Shown here in pieces: positions 10,797-22,569 of a stretch of 64,000 bases of DNA; positions within the stretch are counted from its first letter, which is position 1; every line of letters begins with the position of its first letter. The position numbers and the translations under genes are program-made. This DNA comes from Grifola frondosa (lineage: Eukaryota > Basidiomycota > Agaricomycetes > Polyporales > Grifolaceae). The notes beneath the pieces were generated by a model. It worked only from the letters and a program-made list of their open reading frames with translations. It was not told the origin of the DNA and made no database searches. The stretch spans positions 1,240,001-1,304,000 of the forward strand of contig LUGG01000009.1 in the NCBI GenBank assembly GCA_001683735.1, in the 5' to 3' direction.

Positions 10797-11489
10797 TCAG
10801 GCAGTACAATCCACCATCTCCCAATCCTCCGGTGGAACAACGACCCACGAATTGCTCAACGGGGAGTCGGCATTTGACATTGCCACATCCCGGTCGGAAT
10901 CGCGCTGTGCGGCGACGATCTGCTCCAGCTCCTTAGTGGCAGTGTATATCGAGATGGCAAGACGAGGTCCCATATTCAATATCTTCTGCCCCTCTGGAGA
11001 CATGCGCATCCGGGTAGTAATCGCCATGCGATAGAGGTTGGGCTCGGGTTTCGAGCGTGGAAATGAGGCGCGTGCGGGGAGGATCGTGCGCGCCGGGGCG
11101 AGTGGAGAGCTTGTGCGTGGCCGGGGCATTGTTAGGCGTGCTGTGTAGACGGGGGCAGAGGATGGGGGCAGAGGAGCGGGGGTGGTCTGGATGACGATCG
11201 TCGGGGAACGAGCGTAGGTCCCTCTGCGCCGGTCGCGCAGCTCCTTGTAGTAACGCAGAGTGCGAGTGTATGGTATGTCGGACGTGCGTGAGCAGGATGT
11301 GGCGCCGTTGTGTCCGTAGAGCGGTGTTTCTATGGCAGCCTCCATGTCGGCGAGAGAGAGGTAAGAGCCCGTGCGGCGGAGCGTGCGCGAGGCCTTGTTG
11401 GGTGTCGGCGTGGAGAAAGACATGGTGCGTTTGCGAGGTGTCACGGATGTGGATATGGAGGAGTAAGAGGAGGCAACAGCGCAGGACAT
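10797..11489 (-). CDS. Conserved-looking unknown protein, 230 residues, single exon
   Basis: The protein is Ser/Thr/Pro/Arg-rich and probably disordered for its first 150 residues (RKRTMSFSTPTPNK, then a run of PLPPSSAP). The C-terminal part is more ordered: MRMSPEGQKILNMGPRLAIS followed by a helix with ELEQIV and a tail WVVVPPEDWEMVDC. The WVVVPPEDWEMV-type ending and the absence of introns are all that can be said; function is unknown. Codon usage and composition match the neighbours, and an overlapping 228-codon antisense-frame reading is its shadow. Confidence 0.6.
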   Translation of the reverse strand: MSCAVASSYSSISTSVTPRKRTMSFSTPTPNKASRTLRRTGSYLSLADMEAAIETPLYGHNGATSCSRTSDIPYTRTLRYYKELRDRRRGTYARSPTIVIQTTPAPLPPSSAPVYTARLTMPRPRTSSPLAPARTILPARASFPRSKPEPNLYRMAITTRMRMSPEGQKILNMGPRLAISIYTATKELEQIVAAQRDSDRDVAMSNADSPLSNSWVVVPPEDWEMVDCTA

Positions 11490-12598
11490 GGGAGAGGTAT
11501 AAATGATGATCGTGGGTGCGGAAGAAGAGGGACTGATGAAGTGGAGGACAAAGGGTGCGCCTCAAGAGACATAAAGCGCGGGATACGGAGGTGTTTTCCC
11601 ACGTGAGACATTTTCCCAAAAAGAGAGGAGCGGGCTGTGCCGTGACTCAATATCTGGGCGCTCCGCAGCATGAGTGGCTCCGAGTGGCTCTGGATGGCCG
11701 GCATGCTGTGGCCACGACCTTGTGTTCCGGCCGGTTAGGGTACAAAAGGTCTCCTCTTCCTCCGCCACGGTCCCTCGTCCAGTCCGTCCGACCACAAAAT
11801 CAGGTGAACGTGGCGAGCGTAAAAGAGATAACATTTCGGGTTGATGGTTGATAGATGTAGATCATTTTGATGCTCAAGGGCGTGGTGACGGGCACTGCGA
11901 CAATATTGCAGTTGGGATGTCATCCGTGTCCAATAGAAGCCAAAGCAACTGCAACCTGCTTCCAATTCCGGGAGGCATGTCATAGCAACGTGAGATATAT
12001 CCGCGAGTGAGCCTCCGAGGAATACATCCGGGATTCTTGACCAAGATTGCACAGGCCACATACACATCCGAATGACAACGAGTCATCAATACCGAGTTTG
12101 CAAGCAACTTCTTCGAGACAGACCAAACCCAGCATCAGCTCCAGAGCAAACGACATCACCCATAGCAAACAGCCTCGGCGAGACGTATCAATGATATCAA
12201 CTTTAATCAAGGATAGAAGTACCTGTCATATCAAAGCCATCACAGTTAGTCGTCCATGAGAATTTTCAGCACACCAGCTGAGATGCACCCGGAGTCGAGA
12301 ACTCGGAGTTCGAGTTGTTGTTTAGCAACAACTCGACACAAAGAGGAACAACGAAGAGAGACGAGAGCGGTCAGGCACAGCGTTATTTAATGAGTTCGAG
12401 ATCATGATCTATGGATATTACTCTTATCATATTGCGGGGTGACCGCAAGATCTTATCTCTAATGCACTCACAAGGCTCTGCTGCTTATTCTTCTCCGGAC
12501 GACCCTATCGTCTCTCAGACTCGTGCAATCATCCAGCACGAGCACCTTCTCGCAGATATCTTTTTGTGGTACTAACACAGCGTTTTATCCCCACAAGT
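11490..12598. other. Intergenic, no gene recognised; contains one strong hairpin
   Basis: This 1.1-kb gap lies upstream of both flanking genes (divergent). No exon-like motif was found in six frames; the only notable structure is the inverted repeat near 12311. Confidence 0.4.
12311..12335. repeat. Perfect 10-bp inverted repeat with 5-nt loop
   Basis: CGAGTTGTTG, loop TTTAG, CAACAACTCG. It lies about 265 bp upstream of the urease start codon and could be a regulatory palindrome or a fold-back remnant; no evidence decides. Confidence 0.7.
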
Positions 12599-15500
12599 AT
12601 GCGTATCTCTCCCAGAGAAGAGGCCAAGCTTCTTCTGCATCAAGTTGGTGGTCCCTGCAATTTGCATATTCCGAGAGATAGATAACCCCAACTTCATTGT
12701 GTAGGCAGGTTTTCTTGCGCAGAAGCGTTTGGCACGGGGTCTCCAGCTCAACCAGACGGAAGCCGTGGCCCTGATAGCATCTCAGTTGCAAGAACGCATC
12801 CGAGATGGGAAGCATTCCGTAGCGCAGTTGATGCAGCACGGGAAGACCCTGTTAGGAAGACGGCACGTCCTCCCTGGCGTCCCCTCCCTTCTGCACGAGA
12901 TTCAGGTCGAAGGCACGTTCCATGATGGGTGAGTGCAGCAAGTCTTCGATCACGGCGGTGTTCACGACATGAGATATTGTCAGTGTATTTCTCGTGACGG
13001 TACACGATCCAATATGTACGGAATCCGGAGACCTCTCCGCCGCATTGTATGGCTCCTTCCTTCCTGTGCCTCCAGTTGATGCTTTCCCAGCTATCGACGC
13101 ATCTGAATATTCTCGCGATAAGGCACCCGGAGCAATCATAGTCAAGAAGGATCGCATTCGTATCAATCAAGGGCGCGAGCGTGTAAGACTGCGAGTCACG
13201 AACAACGGTGATCGGCCTGTTCAGGTAGGTCCTTCCCCTTTGTATTGTCCCGTGAAGTTCGCGTCTTGACTCGTCCCAAGATCGGTTCTCATTATCACTT
13301 CGTCGAGACGAACCCGGCCTTATCTTTCGATAGATGCAAAGCTTATGGGAAGCGCCTCGACATCCCCGCAGGAACAGCAGTTCGTTTCGAGCCGGGAGAC
13401 TCCAAAACTGTGACACTCTGTGCCATCGCGGGCGCCAAAATCATATCTGGCGGCAACCGCCTCGCCAGCGGCGCTGTGGAATTGTCAAAATTAAGGACAG
13501 TAGCGGGGGCGGAGGAGTTCGCACTAGAATGTCTGCAGAAAGGGTTCTGCCATGTCTCTCAGCCGGGGACGTTCGAAGTCTCCCAGGACACGGATATAAG
13601 CAGGGACGCTTATGTTGCGATGTATGGGCCAACTGTAGGTGACCGGGTGCGGCTCGGCGATACTGCGCTCTGGATCGAGGTTGAGCGAGATGAGGTACAC
13701 GAACGGTCGTTGTTGATATCTGCGTTCCCCTCTCATGCCCTTCTGATTGCAGACTGTGTACGGAGACGAAGTCAAGTTCGGCGGAGGTGCGCGCGCTATT
13801 ATCCAGCACTTCATCTTGGTTGATTTGCAAATGCAGGCAAGACAATTCGGGAGGGCATGGGGCAAGCCACCGATCGCTCTGCATCCGGAACACTCGATCT
13901 CGTCATCACGAACGCGCTCATCGTCGACTGGTCTGGCATATACAAGGTACGCAGGATCTCCTCTGAGGTCCCCCGCACCCGCTGAACGCTCCCACAGGCA
14001 GACATCGGCGTGAAGGACGGCGTGATCGCCGGCATAGGCAAAGCGGGCAACCCCGACGTGATGGCTTCGGTCCACCCTGACCTCGTCATCGGCTGCGCGA
14101 CCGAGGTCATCGCGGGGAGAAGCTCATTGTCACCGCCGGTGCGATCGATGCGCATGTCCACTACATCTGCCCGCAGCAGGTCACGGAGGCGCTCGCCGCC
14201 GGCACGACGACCATGATCGGGGGCGGCACGGGCCCGAGTGCGGGGACCAATGCGACGACGTGCACGCCGAGCCCGTTCTATATGCGCCACATGCTTGCGG
14301 CGACGGACGGGCTACCCATGAATTTTGCGTTTACGGGGAAGGGGAACGATAGCGGCCCGTGCGGGCTGGAGGATATCGTCAAGGCTGGTGCGGCTGGACT
14401 GAAGCTCCACGAAGATTGGGGATCGACACCGTCCGCCATCAAGAGTTGTTTAGACGTGGGAGATAAATATGACGTGCAGGTCTGTGTGCCACCTCTTATC
14501 TGCTTTGTTTCTGACTCCGAAATAGGTCAATATCCACACGGACACTCTGAATGAAAGTGGTTTCGTTGAAAGTGAGTGTCCTTCCTCTTTATCGAACCGT
14601 CACAAACGGCTAATATCGTCCAGGTACAATTGCTGCATTCGAGGGCCGCACTATACATACGTACCACACCGAGGGTGCCGGTAAGTGCGTTCATGTCTTG
14701 AGGTGGGCGAATTTTCTTATGTGTTGCAGGCGGAGGACATGCCCCGGATATCATCGTGGTTTGCGGACTCGAAAATGTACTCCCTTCTTCTACAAATCCC
14801 ACTCGCCCATTCACTAAAAATACCCTAGACGAGCATCTGGATGTGAGTTGACGCACATAATCCACGAATACGTTGATACTCATTTTTGGTCACCTCAATA
14901 GATGTTGATGGTGTGCCACCATCTGGATAGGTCCATCCCCGAGGACGTAGCGTTCGCCGAGTCCCGCATCCGTGCCGAGACAGTTGCAGCAGAAGATGTC
15001 CTACATGACTCCGGCGCCATCTCGATGATCAGCTCTGACTCGCAGGCGATGGGGCGCGTGGGCGAGGTCGTCAGCCGGACGTGGAGGACCGCAAGTAAGT
15101 TGCGTGAGTTCCGAGGTCCACTCACGGTCCTGGGCGACACCGACGGCCGCGACAACGGCCGCGTCAAGCGGTACATCTCAAAGTACACTATCAACCCGTA
15201 CGTCCGCTCCAAGTTTCCACTCAAATAAATTTACGTACTCACGGAGCTATCTCAGTGCCATCACGCACGGCATCAGCCATCTCGTCGGACACGTCGCCGT
15301 CGGAACGCTCGCGGACCTCGTCCTATGGAAGCCCGAGAACTTTGGTTCCAAACCGGAGATGGTGCTCAAGTCCGGCGTCATCGCATGGGCACAGGTCAGT
15401 GTGGCGTTATACGTACCAGGCGCCCGTACTCACTGCGAGTCATCACTACCAGATGGGGGACGCCAACGCGTCTATCCCGACAGTGCAACCCTTCATCGGG

Positions 15501-15785
15501 CGGCCGATGTGGGGCTCGTATCCAGCATCAGCTGCTCTCAACTCCATCTCGTTCGTGTCGGAGATATCGATCACGTCGGGCGTCATCGCCTCCTACGGCC
15601 TCGCGAAGCGCTACGAGGCAGTGAGGAACTGCCGCAAGGTAACGAAGAAGGACATGAAATGGAACGACGCGACGCCGAAGATGAGAGTCGACCCGGAGAA
15701 GTACGAGGTACATGCGGATGGCGTGCTGGCTGATATCGAACCGGCGGAGCGCCTTCCGTTGTCGCGGAAATACAATTTGTTTTGA
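12599..15785 (+). CDS. URE1: Urease (fused gamma-beta-alpha subunits)
   Basis: A nickel metalloenzyme hydrolysing urea to ammonia and carbamate in the cytosol. Gamma part: [17 protein letters not shown], then [16 protein letters not shown] and [20 protein letters not shown]. Beta part: [18 protein letters not shown] and [17 protein letters not shown]. Alpha part: [18 protein letters not shown], nickel ligands HVHYICPQQ, bridging Lys in [29 protein letters not shown], flap VCHHLD and [13 protein letters not shown], ending LSRKYNLF and stop at 15783-15785. Introns are short and GT-AG. All catalytic residues are present. One frameshift lies at the G run 14114-14117: GGGGG (GEKLIVTAG) is needed but GGGG is read, shifting the frame just before the HxH ligands. 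The beta/alpha linker (about residues 220-240) is unusual in sequence. Activity needs UreD/F/G accessory proteins not encoded in this window. Confidence 0.93.
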
Positions 15786-16028
15786 GCAGCTGTGCGTGGT
15801 TCGAACTGAGCAGATAGTCTCCCAGCGGATATCAAATCTATTTCTGAGGGTATGTACAGTTGTAACGTAGGAAATGGGCTGCTGCATCAAAGATTCGGAT
15901 TCATCATACATAGCATACTACATGGAAATATTTATTTAGGATGCAACCAACTTGGTATCTCACCTCCCACCTTCTGAGTTAGATGCAACGGATGGTCGCA
16001 AGAGGATCACGCGTGATTGTGGTGCTTC

Positions 16029-18078
16029 TCACCTCGAATGTTCATCATCTCTCGATCCCTCTACGTCGGGATTGGGCGTCACATCATTGCTGAGCTGTGA
16101 AATGGAAGGCGACTTCTCCGTGGAGCCTTCCATGCTCTGCAACACTGCCTCCTGTACGAATGGCGAGGTCAGTGTAGAGCCATCTGTATAACCGCCCTGG
16201 ATGTCAGTGCCTTGTTCCATAGATAGAATCCATGCAGCCTGTCTTGAGTGTCTACTAAGCAACAATTCTTTATGGACTGTCTGATGCTTGCAATCTGAAC
16301 AGAGTTCTCCGGTCGGGTTACCCTCCCTGTCACGAGGACCACAGAGCCTCGAGTCACACATCCTGTTAACAGCCACACGAGTATTAGTATTACAATATAG
16401 ACTCACGTACAAAAGGCAGCTTACACTCTGTTCTTGACTCGGATAGCGGGTCTAGCGTGCGAGGATCTATTCCACTTCCAAATAAAGTTCAGACAACTAT
16501 CAGGTACGGACGGCGAGAGGGTTCGTCCGCGCGGATTGAGCGGAGAGCCCACATATCCGAGTGGCACACGGCTCGCACGCGGTTCAGCAACAGCATCCAC
16601 TGACACTGGGTGGGATTTTCAATATTATGTGCTAAAATATTGTAAACAAATTGTAAAGATAGTTCAAATATGTTGACCATAACCTTATGTGAATAATTGG
16701 AAACATATTAGAAACATGTTGTAATGTTTTCAATATTCATCCAATAGGATCAGAGTTTTACAATATCTTCACAATATATTTTTCGATATCATGTAGTTAA
16801 AAATTATAAAAATATTTGAACTATCTTTATCATATCTTTACAATATCTTGGTCAAAATATTGAAAACCCCACCCAGTGTGACTCTATCTGTTCATCTTCG
16901 CATTCGGGGTCCGCTCTTCCACTATTCTTGTCTAAAGATGGAACCACGCCCACAGCCCCACCGCCGGAAACCGTTTGCGAGATGTATTGCGAGCCCTGCG
17001 ATGCCTCTGGCCGTATCATATCGGGAAGCCTCCGCCGTGCTTCACGCTCCGAACCAATGGGTGCGGGGAGAGTGGGTATGCTCCGTATTTGTGGACATTC
17101 GTCATAGGTCCTGGAGGTACGACTCGAGTCGTACAGAATTTGGGGAGGGCCGGCGATACGATTAACGAAAGATTTCCAAGGCTCGGGCGAACCCTTCCGA
17201 TGCATTTTTTCTGGGAATTGATACGCCACAGGCGCGAACAACAAAGGCCCAGGGCTCGCAGGACGCGCGGTGATGTCTCCTTGAACCTCTGCAAACGCCT
17301 CATGCGCTGTAGACGAGAATGATCTACGTGTTGAGCGCACTGTATTGCACTGATCTGGAGGAGGGACCCGCATACACGGAATTACATGGGGACGATCAGG
17401 TCCTATGAATGTCGCATGACGTCGCAGCGCCGGCATTGAATCCACACCTGGAGAGTAGTGATTGCTACTCCCTTTCTCCCCCAAGGATAATGAACTGAAC
17501 GCCGAGGACAGATCGGGGTGGGAGCGTTGACCCTGCGAATATGTCGCCCACTTTTCTTGAGAGCCTAACGTCTGCGAGGATGCTGTTGACGAGATGGAAG
17601 GATCGTCCGAATCTGAGCTGGGATCGGGAGTAGCTGAGACTGAACGACGGTCATACGGGTGATATCGTGAGTCACTTCCACGCGAATATGGTGCCACTGG
17701 TTGTGCGCTGGCTTCGTGAGAGGCGCGGTTTGGAGTACGAGGGAGCGTGGAGGCCTGTAATTTACTGGGCCCTGACAACAGGAAGGATATATGGTAAATC
17801 CTTTTTTGCAACAGCTACTAAGAGGGTCAACCCACAATGTAACCCACAATCCTTTTGTTCGATCCTTTCTGCTCCTCACCGTAATCACACGCAAGGCGGC
17901 GCGGTTCCAAGCCATAGTTCCCTGGCGAAAAGGAAAAACTTTGCGCTCCTCTGGACGCGCTCATCGATGATAGCATCCGCTTGGGATTCAACGGCGGAGA
18001 GCCAGGATATGGGATATTCTCTTGGTCGCCAGCAAGGGCGACGTGAGAGAGGCTTGAATTCGTCGGGGAAGTAAGCAT
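16029..18078 (-). CDS. Ser/Pro-rich unknown protein, interrupted by a MITE
   Basis: The N-terminus MLTSPTNSSLSHVALAG with ENIPYPGSPPLNPKR is at 18078. After an intron (acceptor near 17770) a long disordered exon follows. In the second half are YQFPEKMHRKGSPEPWKSF and a stretch ending ECEDEQIES at 16882. There a 275-bp transposable element is inserted and supplies a premature stop (HWVGFSIF then TGA). On the other side of the element the reading resumes as VDAVAEPRASRVPLGYVGS, WKWNRSSHARPAIRVKNRV and, after one more intron, a possible zinc motif CDSRLCGPRD..GELCSDC, with stop at 16029. Joining the flanks across one target-site copy gives a continuous E-S-V-D frame, so the intact gene once ran through. 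The function is unknown. The present allele should encode a truncated protein lacking the Cys motif. Confidence 0.6.
16604..16878. mobile_element. CACTA-like MITE, 275 bp, with TGA target-site duplication
   Basis: AT-rich, non-coding element bounded by terminal inverted repeats starting CACTGGGTGGG. The outer 22 bp of the two ends differ at one base, and the similarity continues imperfectly for about 68 bp (shared blocks such as TTTTCAATATT and AAAGATAGTTCAAATAT). It is flanked by the direct repeat TGA at 16601-16603 and 16879-16881. CACT(A/G) termini with 3-bp duplications are the hallmark of the CACTA/CMC superfamily; with no transposase it would be a non-autonomous miniature derivative. 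The base composition contrasts sharply with the GC-balanced host exon. Confidence 0.85.
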
Positions 18079-19072
18079 TTGAGAGTGAGGTTCAAGATCA
18101 AGCAGATAGTAAGGCAAACAGGAAGCGAACGTGTCATATATATACTGTGGCGGCAAGAAATGTGGCTAGCTCTAGGGTAGACTCTTTGGTCCATGTGCAA
18201 ATGTCTCGACTCGCGAAGGTGGCGGAACATAACAAGCGTGACGGAAGCGCCTACGACGCTGGAATCAACGAGCTTCTTGCGTCCACATCGTTCCGCATCG
18301 CCATAGCCAGAGATCACGATAGCGACATCCAAGTCGACTGTGGCAAGCTCAAGGAGGAATGGGACATAAGCATCTGATGAGTATACAGAAAGCTAGGAAG
18401 TTGAGAGAATGGGCGAACCATATCGCACCTTCCAAGTTCACGCGCTCTCGCGAAAGTAAATCAGTGATAAGAGCAAAAAGAAACCATGACAATGCTTCGC
18501 GACGAAGCGATGTTCTGAAAAATTGCTGATACGGCTTCGAAGTGAAGTTGGGACACGGAATCCCCTAGTAAAAGGCGAGGGGATTGTTAATTGCCCCAAC
18601 TCCAGCCGCTAAATGAATGAAGTGGTAGGAACTTGGGGAAGAGATAAATATGAATTATATGTGGTTAACGGGTGTTGGCTTTTGTGAGCAAAGAGGGACA
18701 AACAACAACACAAGACAGCCGGGCGCCTGACTTTGCTTCTCGACCCCAACTTCCACATCCTCCAGCTTCTTCTCCTCTCAATCCTCGGTCAAGACTCTCT
18801 TTCCTGGCCTGCGCGCCGTATCTCTTTCTGTATCTCGCGTCGAAGAGGTGTCAGTAGAGTGTCTGGACGCCATCATCTGTATCAATACTTGTAAGACTTG
18901 CTTCACTCACTCTCGTGGGGCGCCATCCACTCTCGAGTTCCTCTGTATCTGACCCGCCACATCCTGTTGCACCTTCTCTTCCTGTTCGTTGTTACTCGAT
19001 CATCCTGTCATTCCCAAACTCAGAACAAGAATTAAACCGAGTTCTCTTCTTCTATTCTTCGTTCTTTGAGTC
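18079..19072. other. Intergenic between divergent genes, no gene recognised
   Basis: Upstream region of both flanking genes. The final 300 bp before 19073 are CT-rich, typical of a fungal 5' leader. Confidence 0.4.
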
Positions 19073-20579
19073 ATGCCTGAAGACGATTTCGACATTTACG
19101 GCGAAGATGACGGTTTTAACTCTGTCAAAGTTGTAGAGGTGAGTCTCAGTATACCTGTGTCATGTTGAGTGAGTGCTGACCCAATCCATGTGGAAGACAC
19201 ACGATGACTTCCCCTCTCACGAAGAGGAGAGTAAGGTCCAAGTCGCGGATCTTCCCGCACATTCACCTGTTGTTGGGGAGAAGAGACTTAGAGAAGAAGA
19301 CGATTCGGAGCAACAAGGACAACACAGTCCTCCTTCAACCACCGGCGCGGTGAAGAACGACGAGGACGTTAAACCTGTCGCCTCTCTTGATACACGAAGT
19401 CCAGTCTCCAACACGAACGGTAATTTTAGCGGTCAGATGGCTAATGGCGGGGGTGCACCAGGGACGTACGATGCATTGTACATCGGAGACTTGCAATGGG
19501 TCCGTATATCCAGATGTCTAGCCTCTTCATGTGCATATTGTTCTGAGACCTTTATGTATTCTCAATTTACAGTGGACCACTGATGAGGATGTTCGGCAAG
19601 TTGCCCTCAACCTTGGCATAACCCTAGATCACAAGGATATTACCTTTTCTGAACACAAAGTGAACGGGAAGAGCAAAGGGTGAGTCTTGACTGGATATAT
19701 GCGCGCAGGGTGCTGCAGTTCATTGGTACAATAATGTCGTAGGATCGCATACGTTGAATGCCACAACCCTGACAGCGCGGTTGCGCTGAAGAATTGGTTC
19801 GACAATAAGTGCGTCTTTGTCTCGTGTATTGTTGTTGTTTCTAACTAACGCTCTTCTAGCGACTTCCAAAATCGCCGAGCGTCTGCGAACTTCACGAGCT
19901 CTCTCCAGGGCAATCCCTTCCGAACACTGCCAAAAGGTAAGCCCTAGTCCGGTTCCACTAATTCATCCATCTCATAGACTTCACAGAGCCTCCTCCACGT
20001 GAAAGTCGGCACCATGGCGGGGCGCCCGTTCCCGCTGCAACCGTACCGAGCGGCGGCGGCCGTGGCGGCGGAGGAGGCGGTTTCCGCGGTGGCATGGGTG
20101 CCCAGATGGGCATGAATCCCATGATGAGCATGGGTATGCGCGGTGGCGGCATGATGAGCAGCGGCATGATGCGGGGTGCGATGACCCCCTGATGGGAGGC
20201 ATGGGTGCCATGGGTATGGGCATGGGCGCTGGGTTCATGGGCAATGCGATGGGTGGTGGATTTGCCGGCGGGCGCGGAGGCATGATTCCTCAGGGGCCGA
20301 GGGGCGGCATGATGGGCGGCGCTGGATATGGTGCGAGGGGCGGCGGTATGATGGGCGGCATGGGTACGACTCTTAGTTCTGGCTGAATATGTAGTAATCT
20401 GTATGCTGACGATTTGTTATGTCATCACAGGCATGGGTATGATGCCTATGGGTGGCAGAGGCGGCTATGCTAACGTGCAGGGACATTTCAACCCTGCGTT
20501 CATGCAAGGCGCAGCGGGAGGCGGCCAGTTTGGACCCGACGGTCCCCGGAAGCGGTTTAAGATGGAGGAAAGCGGGTGA
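19073..20579 (+). CDS. RRM protein of the CPSF6 type with Gly/Met-rich tail
   Basis: An RNA-binding protein probably acting in 3'-end processing as a CFIm68/CPSF6-like partner. Starts [20 protein letters not shown], an acidic N-terminus. It continues through a disordered segment to an [23 protein letters not shown] (strand 1, RNP2-like), [14 protein letters not shown] and IAYVECHNP (RNP1-like), [17 protein letters not shown]. After [12 protein letters not shown] comes a low-complexity tail rich in GGM/GMG/RGG, ending [12 protein letters not shown] and stop 20577-20579. Seven exons with short introns. In the tail a run of five C at 20185-20189 (MTP then [10 protein letters not shown]) produces an in-frame TGA; six C would keep the frame. 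Good family confidence, exact orthology less certain. Confidence 0.8.
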
Positions 20580-21040
20580 ACTGAACAGTTCGTTGTGTCG
20601 CACATTTCGTTATTGTCTTACTTAGCCGCTTCCGCTGCACTTCGTCGTCTTTATTCCACATCGTCGTTTCATCTTGCTATCGTGAAGACTCGTTTTCCGT
20701 TCATGTTCATGTAGTATACTCGTGCACAAAATCCGAATGTCAATAACTCCATCATAAAGTTAACATATATTGCAACAGATGTTATTACAAGATAGGACAG
20801 CCACGTAAGATAGGGTACTGGGGAGACGCGGAGTCTACAGCGCGAGTATGCAGGCAGACAAGAACTGCAGTCGAACAGAATGTTTCGTTGTGAGACAAGA
20901 TAGCGCCATATGCATACACAGACATCCTAAAATGCGGCGAAGACAAACCAATCAGTGCAGAAGAACAAGAGTATGGGGTGTCTCTTCTCTAGTTAGAATT
21001 GTTGATCCATAGTATCGCACGTACCGCATATCACGATATC
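20580..21040. other. Intergenic between convergent genes
   Basis: 3' flanks of two genes; no coding or RNA feature recognised. Confidence 0.4.
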
Positions 21041-22569
21041 CTACAGCTGTCCCTTCTTCTCCCGCATCTCCCGCTCCTTGCGCTTCCTGCGCTTCTCCTC
21101 CTCGTGACGCCGCTCCTCCTCGAGAGCAGCCTCTTCTTCTCTCCGCGCAATGCGCGCACTGCAGCATAACAAGTGTCAGCGACCACACGAGACCGAAGCA
21201 GCGCACGGTGGATCATTACTAACCTGCGAAGTTCCTCCTGTTCCAAGTCCATTGCATCAGCCTCCATGTCCTCCTCATCGCTCATAACATCCCTCTGGAT
21301 GTACGACGATCTATCCTTGCCGAACAGCTTCCAGATCTCGCTGCTGATGTCATTCTGCGAAGGACCATCCGAGAGGTGGCGCTTCCTTGGCGGAGGAGAG
21401 GCGCTGAGCGAGGGCGAGCGAGGACGTTTCTTAAAGACAGGTTTACTCGTCGTAGCACCGGCCTTTGTGGGAAGCTTCGAGGCACCCGGCGCGGCTCTCA
21501 TGCTCATGCCACTGAACGAGGAGCTCTTTTCGAGCGCTGGGGGCTTGTGCATGATAGAAACCGGCTTCGCGCCAGCTTTCCAAGCAGCCGAGGCAACGGG
21601 TTTCGCAGAAGAGGGAGAAGGTGCAGTGGCGGATTTAGCGAGGCTGTGCAACTTGGGCACACCTGGGACTGGGTACCGGGGGATGCGGAGCCGCTGCCGA
21701 TCTTCGACTGAGAGCCAGACCAAGCAGCGTTCGCGGGGGTGTTCGCGCGGGCGTCGACGTCGATGCGACCTGCAACGCCGTCTTCTTCGCTGCCTCCTTC
21801 TTCTTTCCGAACCAATCATTGAACTCCCGCGCCTGATCCCCATCGAGCACCTTCCCCTGGCGCGCCTTCGCCCTGTCCTGCAAGATCTGTCGATCGTGCG
21901 GGTATCGCGCTTGTTCACGTTCAGCTTAATGAGCTTCGCAGGCTCTGCTGCGAGCCGCTTCCTTACAGACTGCGCCTTGTCCGGTGATAAGGAGATTGTC
22001 GTCTCCGTCGTCGTGATGTCGACAGCGCCGCCTGGGAGCCGCCTCCCCGCCTTTGTGTATCCCGACGACTGCGAGGAGCGTTTCGCCGAGCCCACGCCGT
22101 GGCGCATCTCGAGCTCCATGCGGCGCTTGCGCTTCTCCTCGCGCGTGAGGGCATTCGCACCTGAGCCAGAGTCGTCGTCCGACGATGACGGATACCGCCT
22201 ACGGCGCACCTCGTCTCGCTGCCGAGCAGTCGAGGAGGCTGGATAGCCGCTGCTGTCCGCTCTCGCCTTCTTGGGGCCATATCGCAGCGCATCGCGCTGC
22301 TGCTCCTCGCGGCGCTGGATCTCGCGCTCCTTCACCTGTCGCTCCTGCTCGAGCCGAGCCTGCCGCTCCTGCTCGCGCTGCTCCTCCTGCAGCCGTTTGA
22401 GCCGCAGCTTTGCCTCCTGCTCACGGTCCTTGCGGTCCTTCTCCTCTATTTCTTTGCGTTTCTGCGCCTCTCGCCGCTGGCGCTCTGCCAGCGTCGCTCG
22501 GACAGCAGCTTCCGACTCGCGGGTCTGCGTGGCGCTCAAGGCCATGAGCTGGGTAAAGCTGGTCGCCAT
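21041..22569 (-). CDS. SPT2: SPT2-type chromatin/histone chaperone protein
   Basis: SPT2 proteins bind H3-H4 and DNA during transcription elongation through a C-terminal domain. Start MATSFTQLMALSATQTRESE at 22569, then a very long charged coiled coil (Glu/Arg/Gln repeats), a Ser/Asp segment, and LIKLNVNKRDTRTIDQILQD. The C-terminal SPT2 domain reads NDISSEIWKLFGKDRSSYIQ, RDVMSDEEDMEADAMDLEQ and, after one intron, a basic helix to stop 21041-21043. Three one-base losses disturb the middle: near 21888 (before ILQDRAKARQGK), in the G run 21735-21739, and in the G run 21678-21682. Because the three losses sum to one codon the outer frame remains open, so a naive call gives a 587-codon ORF with a wrong Arg-rich middle. 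Confidence 0.82.

Noticed and set aside
21173..22246. 357-codon plus-strand open frame
   Set aside because: It is antisense to the SPT2-type gene; the Arg/Ser-rich content mirrors the coiled-coil codons of the real gene.
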